This document shows, piece after piece, positions 11,294 to 20,824 of a stretch of 36,611 nt of DNA. Source of the stretch: Cochliopodium minus (taxonomy: Eukaryota; Discosea; Himatismenida; Cochliopodiidae); NCBI GenBank assembly GCA_024220525.1, contig JAMYWO010000148.1, positions 1 to 36,611 on the forward strand, written 5' to 3'. Within the stretch, counting starts at the first letter, position 1. Each line of letters begins with the position of its first letter. The translations under genes and the position numbers were made by a program. The notes below the pieces were generated by a model, which saw nothing but the letters and a program-made list of their open reading frames with translations, was not told the DNA's origin and made no database searches.

Positions 11294-11745
11294 AAATCTT
11301 TTTTAATTTTTAAAACTTTAAATTATTAACTTTTTAAACAAGATCTCACAATTTTTTTGAGGTTTAATGTTTTTTCCTTAAAGATTGTCTTTTTAATACA
11401 TCTATTGGTTTATTTAAAACAAAGAAATATTGCTTTCTGGTTCTTCTCTTACATATTTGTTTATCTTTATTCCTTTTTTTAGGTANNNNNNNNNNNNNNN
11501 NNNNNNNNNNNNNNNNNNNNNNNNNNNNNNNNNNNNNNNNNNNNNNNNNNNNNNNNNNNNNNNNNNNNNNNNNNNNNNNNNNNNNTACTCCATTCTAATT
11601 CACAAAAATTAAAAAGAAGGTTTAATTTAAAAGTAAAAGATACCTAACTGAGGTAAATTCATTTGGAAATAACTCAAATTCTTTATCTCCAAAGATTTTA
11701 ATGGAAGCTTGAAATTACTTTTGATTCAAAAAAATAAAAATAAAA
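11294..11745. other. Intergenic region containing a 100-N assembly gap
   Basis: Positions 11486-11585 are 100 Ns, the conventional length for a gap of unknown size. The flanks are A/T-rich with no convincing exon. Sequence or even a small gene may be missing here, so the spacing between the SET gene and the next F-box gene is not reliable. Confidence 0.9.
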
Positions 11746-12293
11746 ATGGAAACCAATAATATTGGTAAATTATTAATCGTACTGATCCTTTTGATTCCCA
11801 TATCTTTCTTAATCATCAATATTTTAAAAAAGATCTCCTCTCAAATCTTAACAAATACCTTGTGATCGACATCTGCCTTAAGATAGATCTGGCAGGAATC
11901 CATAATCTATCTCAATGCAACAAAAAATTGTATGAAATCACAACCAGTGATCTTCTATGGAAGAAAATCTGCATGAAAAAAATCACAGATAGAAAATTCG
12001 ATGAAAATTTTATATTACCAATCAAATATACGTGGAAAAAATATTACGTGGCATATAAAAATAGTTTAACGTATCCATTGGATAATACATCACAATCAAC
12101 CATCATTAATATCTTGAGATTTCAGAGGAGAATGGAGAAGGAGACGTTGATGAGGGAGGTGATGGAGTATTTGGAGAGGATTCATGGAGAGATGGTTTTG
12201 ATAGATCGGCAATTGGTGGAGAATTCTTTGTTGAAATTACTCAAATCTTTTCATGTTCTAATAATAGACAATCTTTATGAATATAATCCATAA
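11746..12293 (+). CDS. Small F-box protein
   Basis: Two exons, 11746-11764 and 11833-12293, join in frame to 159 residues. The F-box sits at the very N-terminus, residues 7-60: DLLSNLNKYLVIDICLKIDL, then AGIHNLSQCNKKLYEITTSD and LLWKKICMKKI, matching the F-box pattern of L…I…yL…L…C+…W+. The remaining 100 residues are helical and charged with no recognised substrate-binding repeat. It probably binds Skp1 in an SCF complex, but its target is unknown. The short first exon encodes only METNNI plus one base. The scaffold gap lies 160 bp upstream of the start, so an additional 5' exon cannot be excluded. Confidence 0.8.
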
Positions 12294-12398
12294 AATAATA
12301 AAAAATAATAAAAAAATTAAATAAATTGATATAAAATAAAAAATAAAAATTTTTTTTGAAAAAGTTTTTTCTTCAAATAAATATCCTCCGATTTTTTT

Positions 12399-14042
12399 TT
12401 ATTTTTCAATGTCCATTATGACAGGCAAGTGATCGCTGTATGTGGAGTAATATACATAACTCCCCAGTACTTTCAAACCGCCAAAATTTTTTACAAACAA
12501 AAAGTCCACAACAGTGCCAGCCCAAACAGTGAAACTGGGTCCCTCAACTCCTAGTTAAAAAAAAAAATTTAGTTCTTTCATTTTTTTATTTTTTATTTAT
12601 TGTTTTTTATTTTTTATTTTTTATTTTTTATTTTATTGTTTTTTATTTTTTATTTTTTATTTTTTATTTTTTATTTTTTATTTTTTATTTTTTATTTTTT
12701 ATTTTTTATTTTTTATTTATTATTCAATTAAATTTATTTTATTTTAACTTACCAATTTTCGAGAATGAATCCACAAACCCACAATTAGTCAATAAGTTCA
12801 GTTCACGAGTGGAAGCACGAGTACCAAAAACACGCTGAAACTCTTCCGAAACTAATTCCCATGCGTTCTTTTCATTAACAAAATAATCATAATCCTTCGA
12901 ACGTACTGCATTAAAATCTCCTCCCAAAATAATTGGTTTGTCATCGTCTTGTTCACTTTGACATTTAAAAAAAATAAATTAAAAATTGATTTTTAATTTT
13001 ATTTTACTTTTGGGTAATCATTTTTATTTTTTATTAATTATTTTAGTTTTAGTTTTATTTTTATTTTATTCTTATTTTTATTTTTTATTTCATCAAAAAT
13101 TTAATTTATTAATGTTTTTTATTTTTTTTCTTTTTATTTTTGTTTCATTTTATTTTTATTTTTATTTTTATTTTTAAATTTGTACAATTTTACATTTATT
13201 TTTATTTTATTTTTATTTTATTTTTATTAATTTTTACATTAATTCTAATAACTCCTCTACCTCTTTCAAACGAGTAGTCCCACCATGATCATAAACATCC
13301 AAATGCGTCCCATAAACAACCAAGTTTTTAAAATTAGTAAAATTCAATTTGACAAAACATCTGCCCTCTCCCCATTTGGGTTCCTCATAATTTTTGCTGA
13401 AAGCCTCCACTTCATATTGTTTTTTGTATGCTATAAAATTTCCGAAGCTAAATCCCCTTGCTCTATTTTAAATTTTTATTCAAAAAAAAAAAAATTTCGA
13501 AAATTATATTCAATAAAATTTTAAAATTTTTAATGGGGAAACAAATTTTTTCTGAAAAAAATTAACAAATTAAATGAAAATTAACAAATGAATTTAATTT
13601 CATTTCATAAAAAATAATAAAATAATTTTTTAAAAACAAAATATAAAAAAAACAATTTTCAAAAAATAATTAAAAACAAATGAATTTAAAAAAAATATTT
13701 TTCTAAAAAACAAAAGTTTTCAAATTTTAAAAATACAATTTCCTACCTACAATATTCGATTTTATAACCCATTTTATCCAAAACTTTTTCCACAGAAACA
13801 TTATCGTTGTTCCTCGAACAATCATCCGCCTCAACCAAAATGAAGACGTCCGGATCTAGTTCCCCCACAATCTCTATAACATAATCCACATTGTGTGATC
13901 CATTAAGAGTGCTCCATTTACGTACGTTGTATGTTAAAATCCTGAAGATTTTTTCTTGATCTTTTTTGGGGATCTTTTTGTTTTTGTGTTTGTTGGAATC
14001 GCAGTCGAGGCTGAACAGATCTTTTTTTTTTGACATGCACAT
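12399..14042 (-). CDS. Endonuclease/exonuclease/phosphatase (DNase I-like) family enzyme
   Basis: Four exons (13747-14042, 13238-13462, 12753-12955, 12399-12550) sum to 292 codons. The Mg-dependent EEP fold is shown by its motifs in order: LTYNVRKW (Asn near the N-terminus), DVFILVEADD (catalytic Glu), VVYGTHLDV (Thr-His), ILGGDFNAV (Asp-Asn) and YSDHLPVIMD (Ser-Asp-His near the C-terminus). The family cleaves phosphoester bonds in nucleic acids, phosphoinositides or sphingomyelin. The motifs do not decide which substrate. There is no signal peptide or membrane span, so it is probably cytosolic or nuclear. The Lys-rich first 30 residues (SKKKDLFS, NKHKNKKIPKKDQ) could act as a nuclear signal. 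A second ATG six bases downstream (14036) could also be the start. Two introns are long (TTTTTA)n-type tracts. Confidence 0.88.
12600..12722. repeat. A/T heptamer tandem repeat (ATTTTTT)n in an intron
   Basis: Roughly 14 near-perfect copies of ATTTTTT occupy the last intron of the EEP gene. Similar TTTTTA tracts fill other introns and give rise to spurious poly-Phe/Tyr reading frames. Confidence 0.8.
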
Positions 14043-14150
14043 CCCTATTTCTCCTTTTGATAGTCCCTCTATTATTGAGTTTTTGGTTTTATTCTTAAAA
14101 AGTTGTTTTGTTTTTAAATTTTTAAAAAAGATGAATGTTTTGATTATGGA

Positions 14151-14240
14151 TAGACATGTCCAAATATTACAACTTTGTTAGCGGATATAAAGTTTTTACT
14201 AACAAATTTTCAACTGTTGTAATATTTTTGGACATCCCTA
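14151..14240 (+). mobile_element. 90-bp MITE-like element, copy 3, intergenic
   Basis: The element runs from TAGACATGTCCAAATATTAC to ATTTTTGGACATCCCTA and is flanked by perfect 9-bp direct repeats GATTATGGA (14142-14150 and 14241-14249). The inner part holds a second inverted pair, GTTAG…CTAAC, so a transcript could fold into a long hairpin. It lies 108 bp upstream of the EEP start codon, in its likely promoter region. Confidence 0.93.
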
Positions 14241-14249
14241 GATTATGGA

Positions 14250-15348
14250 TTTGATATTTGAGTGAAAAATGTTTATAAATTCGTATATTTATCAAATAGA
14301 AGTATGTTTTATATTGGATTTTTTATTCACACATCAATTGAGGAAGATTAAATTTTAACAGCATGAAAATAGAAGGATATCAAATGGGATTTGAATAAGA
14401 AATATTTGATAGGTTTATTACATGCGAAATGTGATTTATCAACTCATTTTGTTTCATTTTTTTTTTTATTCAAATTAATATTTTTTTTTGAAAATATTCT
14501 TCTTTCTTTTGATGAAGATATCAAAAATTAGTTTCAATCCAAAAAATCGGTTGATATAGAGCGACTTTGTTGGACATTAGTTTTAATTTGGATTATAAAA
14601 AAAAAAAAAAAAAATGAGAAAGGAAATTCGATCAGCTCTCTGAGAAAAATATAGAGGTGTTGGAGAAAAAAGGAAGGTTGAAAAGATGATGAAATCCAAT
14701 AAGATTAATGTTATAAAGTGAGATAATGAAACAAAAATAAAATACAACAAATTGAGATCAATTCAAAGATACCATCAAAGAGAAAAAGTGAAAAATAAAA
14801 ATTCCATTTAAAAAAGATTGAACATCTTTGGATGTATTGAGATATTGTTGATTACTTGATCATCCTTTTGTATTTTTTAGATATTAAAAAAAGAAAAGAA
14901 AATAAAGAAGATTTGAATATTTTGTCAGTGAGTTCAATATTCAATTACCAAACATGTGGACAATTTGACATTATCGAAATCAAAAACCAATCAAACTTGC
15001 AAGAGAAGATGTTTGTATTTGGAGGAATTAATTGTCCAAAAAAAATAAAGGAAGATAAATAATTGATTGTTGTATTCAAATAACACTTCTGGTAATTGAT
15101 TATAGTTTGTATTGATAATAGTTTTTTTTGTGGAATTGAAAAGAGATGTTTCAATTTTTTTTTATTTTGTGAAAAAAATATAAAAGTATTAAAATGGAAC
15201 CAAATTATACAATATGACATGACCCACAATTGAATGATTACAACTTTAATATATTGAAAAAATAGGAAGAAAAATATTGATTTTAAAAACAAATTTAAAA
15301 CAAATTTATAAAAAAAAAAAAATTTGAAATATTTTTAAATAGAGTAAA
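14250..15348. other. 1.1-kb intergenic region, possible decayed gene fragment
   Basis: No intact gene is visible. The stretch 14880-15062 reads as SVSSIFNYQTCGQFDIIEIK, then KMFVFGGINCPKK and a stop. The FVFGG string is reminiscent of a kelch repeat, but it stands alone with no splice partners I could support. Base composition in 14520-15060 is less extreme than in nearby introns, which fits a degenerating gene or an unrecognised exon. The remainder is plain A/T-rich spacer before the syntaxin gene. Confidence 0.3.
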
Positions 15349-16080
15349 ATGAACTATGATAGAAACTCTATGAACGAACCTCTTTTGAAAAAGGAAGAGT
15401 ATTTTGATGATGTCAAGATAAAAATAAATGATTTGATTGAAAAACAGAAGAAATTTAAAAATTTTGTGGATAACAAAAGGAGAGGAACAACAAGAAATGA
15501 GCTATTATCTTTGAAAGAACAAATAATAGAAGGGATGAAACAATTGAATTATTATTTCAAAGATAATGAATTGAAGAACTCTGATAAATCATCCAAATTG
15601 CAATACGAGAAATTGATGTTGCAATACAAGAAATTGTCCAGTGAATTGCTTGAATTGATTCAAAAATATTCAGAGCAAGAAAAACAAACGGTTCAAGTGA
15701 TGTCGATGACCCTTCAAATCGATAATCCAATAGAGAGAACTTCCCAAATGGAAGAATTATCCAATATAGAATTATTCGATGTGGATATTGGTGATATAGA
15801 TGAGAAGATCTTAGAGGAGAGAAAGGAAGAATTGAAGCAGATTGAAACAGATTTGGAAGATGTTGCGAGCATGTTTTCTGATATCAACAAGTTGATAGTA
15901 CAGCAAGGGCAACAGATCGATCATATCGACTCCAATGTTGAGAATGTCAAGGATAATGTCGATGAGGGTACCTATGATTCTGAGGTTGCTGCTTATTTGG
16001 ATTGTAAGAGAAGATGTTGTTGTATTTGGTGTTGCATCTTCTGTTGTGTCAAAGATCCCCGTGAAAAAAATAAAAAATAA
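15349..16080 (+). CDS. Syntaxin-like Qa-SNARE with Cys-rich C-terminus
   Basis: This single-exon gene of 243 residues encodes a t-SNARE. The N-terminal 120 residues form a helical regulatory region (KIKINDLIEKQKKFKNFV, LQYEKLMLQYKKLSSELLEL). The SNARE helix covers about residues 150-212: ILEERKEELKQIETDLEDVA, SMFSDINKLIVQQGQQIDHI, DSNVENVKDNV, with the zero-layer Gln in VQQGQQID. Qa-SNAREs drive vesicle fusion by pairing with Qb, Qc and R partners, and the sequence resembles the endosomal syntaxin 7/12 type. The end is unusual. In place of a 20-residue transmembrane helix there is CKRRCCCIWCCIFCCVKDP, with nine cysteines around a very short hydrophobic stretch. Palmitoyl anchoring is the likely alternative, as inferred for mammalian syntaxins 11 and 19. 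It is the only intronless gene in the window. Confidence 0.88.
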   Translation: MNYDRNSMNEPLLKKEEYFDDVKIKINDLIEKQKKFKNFVDNKRRGTTRNELLSLKEQIIEGMKQLNYYFKDNELKNSDKSSKLQYEKLMLQYKKLSSELLELIQKYSEQEKQTVQVMSMTLQIDNPIERTSQMEELSNIELFDVDIGDIDEKILEERKEELKQIETDLEDVASMFSDINKLIVQQGQQIDHIDSNVENVKDNVDEGTYDSEVAAYLDCKRRCCCIWCCIFCCVKDPREKNKK

Positions 16081-16506
16081 TTTATTCTTCTTTTTTAAAT
16101 TCGATCTATTCACATTTATTTCACCATCAACATCAAATCAACCTTTCCATTTCTTCTATTGGCATATATAATGTATATATCCAAACAAATTAAAAATTTT
16201 TTAAATCTAAATATTTTACTTTTATTATTTTCAATATATCTGAACATTATTGGTTTGATTGTTGGTCAAATAATCAATTTTTCTCACTTCCTCAATTATC
16301 TCTTTTATATAAATTTACAAGCAAATAAATAAAAGATCGTAGTTTCAAAAATATAAATATTATTCCAAATTTTCCAAAGTAATTTGGTCTTTTTGAGTTC
16401 TTTAATATCATTTTTTAAAGATCTTGAAAATTATATAGTTTTGTTGAATGAAAGATTTAAAAAATTCAAAAAAAAAAAAATTAAGATCATTTTTTTAAAA
16501 AGAGAA
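16081..16506. other. Intergenic spacer upstream of the CH-domain gene
   Basis: These 426 bp separate the syntaxin stop from the ATG of the calponin-homology gene. The sequence is A/T-rich with poly-A and poly-T runs. I see no exon or RNA gene. Confidence 0.4.
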
Positions 16507-19500
16507 ATGAATATTCAACAAGATTTTAAACATCAGATAGACAACAATGAACATTTAACAGTTGAAGAAAAGCAAAATAGGGATATAAGGGTATCCTTAA
16601 AAAAAAAATTTTTTAACAGTCAAAAATGATCCAAAATTTATATATCAAAGGTATTTGTTAAATGGATAAATTGGATGCTCATTTATGATAATATTGAAGT
16701 GAAAGATTTCGTAAAAGATTTGAAGGACGGAATAATATTGGTGAAACTTGCAACAAGATTATGTTCTACAAATGAAAAATCTATCAAACCAAAATTCAAC
16801 ACAAAGATAAAAGTATATTCAATCTTTTCTTTAAAACAAAAATAATTTTTTATATATTCAATAGGATAAATCACATTTAAGGGAGAATTTTGATATAGCA
16901 TTAGATATCTTGAGAAATAATGGATTTGCCAAAGAAGTGACTGGAATCGGTGCTGAAGATTTCGAGAAGGATGAATCTGGGAATACAGATGCAATAGATA
17001 TGACACCTGTATTGGGATTCTTTTGGCAGGTACAAATATTAAATAAAATTAAAAATAAAAATAACGATATTTTTTATAATTCCCCAACAGAATATAAAAT
17101 TAAAAACAATCAGAAATAAATAAATGAAATAAAATTATAATTTAATTTTAATTTTAATAAAAAGTTGATGTTACATTATCAAAGAAATCATTTTCAAAAT
17201 TTTGAAGGACTTCCAATAAACCAGCACACAAAAGATGAAATGACCAAGTATGAGATGTTTCTTGCCAAATTGGAAACATTCATATCTTTACAAATGATAG
17301 GAAAGTGTTGGGAAATAAGCGGGAAAGAAGTGAAAGCAATAGAGAAGGGAGAAGATAATAATTATTTGTTATCGTCAAACATGTGTTATGTCCTTATAGG
17401 AGTAGCCATGGTGAAGGGTGACAAAGAAAATTGTGAGGTGTTCATTCGCTTTGGAAAAGATAGCAACAGTGAAGATCAACATGAAGCAATCAATTATGCA
17501 AACTCTTTGATAAATAAATTAGGTAACAAATAATCGAAAAATTAATTTTTTTTTTGGAAATTATTTTGTTGTTGGTTCACGATGAAGATAAAATTGTTTA
17601 ATCTTTTGAGGAATTTAATTCCGACAACAAAAAATTATTATTTCCTATAACATCATAAATTATTTTTGATTCTAAATTGTTTTTTTTATTAAAAAGGAAA
17701 AAACAGGGTTCTTGTTGCTTTGATAGAGGAAGGTCACGAAGTACCAGAGTGGAATGATTACTTGGGTATACCTTACGACGAAGATAGTATCAAGCACGAA
17801 CTTTCCAAGATAGATCCAAACACTCACAAAGGAGAAATGGTGGAAGCGGATGAGATACTCGATGTGAAAGGAGAAGTCAAAATTGACAAAGGAAATTTGT
17901 TTTCTCTATCTAATGAGGACGAAGTTATTGTAATGACGGATGAAACCAACGAAATTAATTATAGTGAGTTTCTTGGAAAGTGGAAAGGAGCCAACAATGA
18001 CAACAAACCTATTTCTGTCACTTATTGTAACCCTCTTATTTTGCCTTTGCGTATTCTTCTTGCCATTGAAAAAAAAAGTAATGAGAATGAAGTTGTAGAA
18101 GAACCGGAAATTGTGTTTGCACCTAACGATCGTAAAAAAAATAAATTAATTTTTATACAACAGTTTATTTGTTGATTTATTTATTGAATTTTTAATTTAG
18201 CTGAAGAGAAATTGAAAATAGAAAAAGAAAAGCAAGAACAGCAAAGAGTAGAGCAACAGCGTATTGAAAAAGAAAGAATTGAAAACGAGAGAAAAGAGAA
18301 AGAAAGATTAGAAAAGGAAAGAATCGAGAAAGAAAAGTTGGAAAAAGAGAAACTCGAGAAGGAGAAACAAGAGAAAGGAAGGTTGGAAAAAGAAAGACTT
18401 GAAAAGGAGAAACAAGAGAAAGAAAGATTAGAAAAGGAAAAGCAAGAAAAAGAAAAACAAGAAAAAGAAAGATTAGAAAAGGAGGAGCAGGACAGACTCA
18501 AGATGGAGGAGCTCCAGAAGGAGATCCAGAGGCTCCAGTCGGAGTTGGAGAAAGAAAAGCAAGAAAGAGGGCGTTTGGAGAAGGAAAAGCAGGAGAGGGA
18601 CATTCAAGACAACAACAGATTAGAAAACGAGAAAAAAGAGAATGAGAGAAAAGAGAAAGAAAGGTTGGAAAGGGAGAAACTCGACAAAGAAAGGTTGGAG
18701 AAGGAGAAGCAGGAGAAGATCCATCAGATTGACCTTGAGGGGGAGATCGAGAGGCTCAAGGCAGAGTTGGTGAAAGCTAAGCAAGAGAATGAGAGGTTGG
18801 CCGAAGAATTGGAGCTTTTCAAACAACAAAAAGGTAAACATTTTTTTATTTTTTTTATTTTTTTATTTTTTATTTTTTTTATTTTTATTTATTTTTATTT
18901 TTTTTATTTTTTTATTTTTTTTATTTTTTTATTCATATTTATTAATCTCAACAGTTTTAATTTTATAGATTTTTTTTGTTATTTCCGTTCTAAAATTTTC
19001 TTTATTTTAATTTTGTTTTTATTTTGTATTTAGAAAAAGAAAATCAAGAAAGAGAAAAGAAAGAGAAGGAAAGATCAGAAAATGAAAAGAAGATACAAGA
19101 ACAAAACAGACTGGACAAAGAAAATCTCCAGAAGCAGATCGACGACCTCAAAAACGAGCTGGTGCAGCAGAAAGAAGAAGCGAAGAAAGAGCTAGAAAGG
19201 GAGAAAGAAAGACTCGAAAAGGAAAAGAACGAAGAAGAAGAAAACTTCAAAAAAGACTTAGAACAAAAAGAAAATCAAAAGTTACACGAAGAAATCGAGA
19301 GGGAGAAGGAGAGGCTTGAGAGGGAGAAGGTGCAAGACGAAGACAACTTCAAGAAGCAGTTGGAGCAGCAGGAGAAGGAGAAGTTTGATCAGATCGTTCA
19401 GAGGGAGAAGGAGAGGCTTGAGAAGGAGAGGCTACAAAGTGAGGAGAGAAGTAGGGAGGAAGAGAAAAAGAAGTATGTAGATGTAAATTTCTTTTCCTTT

Positions 19501-20588
19501 TGATTCAATTTTTATTTTATATTTTATATTTGATTATTTAAATATTTTTTTTATTAAATTTTTTATCTTTGTTTTTTGAGGTCGATTATTTAAATATTTT
19601 ACAATTTTTTGTAAAATAAAATTATCCTTTTTTATTTTTTTTTATATTTTTGTTTTTAAAAAATTCTTTAATTTTTTTTTTTTGATTCTTCAATATTGTT
19701 TTGTTGTCATTTAAATATGATTTTAGTTTGATTTTTTTTTTTATTTTCTTTATGTTTTAGTTTTGATTTTTATAGTTTGTTTTATTGTTATTTTAGTTAT
19801 TTTTTTTTTAATTTTTTTATTTATTTATTTAAATTCTTTTTTTTTTATTTGGGTAGCTTCTTCAAAAGGAAAAGGAAAGACTTGAGAAAGAGAAGAATGA
19901 TCAAATAAACCAAGCCAAACAACAGTTTGAGAATGAAGGAAAGGGTGCAGAGGAGAAGAGAAACCAGGAAATAAAAAGTTTGAACGAACAGTTAAAGAAG
20001 GAGAAGGAAAGAGCTGATCTCAACGAAAAAAAGAGTTCGGAGATTCAAAAGGAGAAGAATAGACTCGAAAACGAGAAAAATCAACAAATAAACGAACAAA
20101 AACAACTCCTTCAAAAGGAAAAAGAAAATTTCAACAAGGAAAAGTCTGAAATCAACAAGAAAAACCAACAGGAACTCCAAAGGGAAAGGGACAACTTCAA
20201 CAAAGAAAAATCCGAGTTGAATAAGAAGCATCAGCAGGAACTACTTCAACTTAACAAAGAAAAAACGGAGGAGGGTCTTAGACACCAACAGGAGTTGAAC
20301 AATGAAAGAGAAAACTTAAAGTTGCAACGACAAAGTAAAGATAAAGAGAATCTCAACAAAGAGAATCAACTCGAAGAAGATTTGGAGAGATCTAAGAGGG
20401 AGAGGGAGATCCTTGATAAGGATTGCGAGTTGTTGAAGCAGCAGAAGCTTGAGCGTGATCAGGATATCGAGTTTCTTAAGGACGAGCTCAAGACGAGAAA
20501 GAGAAATTACAATAATCTTTTCATGTTCTTGTTACTTTTGATCCTTTTCTTTGTCATTTATATTCTTTTCATGGATATTTCAATCTGA
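16507..20588 (+). CDS. Tail-anchored calponin-homology/coiled-coil protein (copy A)
   Basis: Eight exons (16507-16590, 16651-16812, 16865-17029, 17165-17522, 17697-18131, 18201-18833, 19034-19482, 19857-20588) sum to 1006 codons. Residues 28-165 form one calponin-homology domain (VFVKWINWMLIYDN, DFVKDLKDGIILVKLATRLC, LGFFWQLMLHYQRNHF), an actin- or microtubule-binding fold. Residues 170-400 are an unrecognised mixed alpha/beta region (EVFIRFGKDS, KNRVLVALIEEG, EVIVMTDETNEINYSEFLGK). Residues 400-975 are a highly charged coiled coil (EKERLEKEK repeats). The last 24 residues are a transmembrane helix (NLFMFLLLLILFFVIYILFM) with almost no tail. The protein should be inserted post-translationally in the ER or nuclear envelope with the CH domain in the cytosol, an architecture like Dictyostelium interaptin or nesprins. 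It stops at TGA. A tandem paralogue follows. Confidence 0.85.
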
Positions 20589-20824
20589 TTATAAAAAAAA
20601 ATATTTTTGTGAAAAAAAAAAAATTCTTGGAATTAAAAAAGATGTTATTTTTTTGAATAGATCACTCATTTTGGTCATTTCATTAAACTTTGATTGAATC
20701 AATGAAAAGATTCATTTTTAAGTGAATTATATTTAAAAACGAAAATATGGAGAAATAAATGAATTGAATGTAAAGCTAATTATAGATTTGATTCAACCTA
20801 TTTTTCATTATAAATAAAATTCAA

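Noticed and set aside
14151-14240. hAT-type (8-bp duplication) assignment for the MITE family, suggested by its TAG-starting ends
   Set aside because: Three copies have perfect 9-bp flanking repeats and only one has 8, so a 9-bp class fits better.
18181-18603. Minus-strand Ser/Phe/Cys-rich frame opposite the coiled coil
   Set aside because: It is the exact antisense of the EKERLEKEK repeats of the CH protein. The sense strand has splice sites and a coherent protein.
19044-19250. Ser-rich minus-strand frame
   Set aside because: Again the antisense shadow of a Glu/Lys coiled-coil exon.
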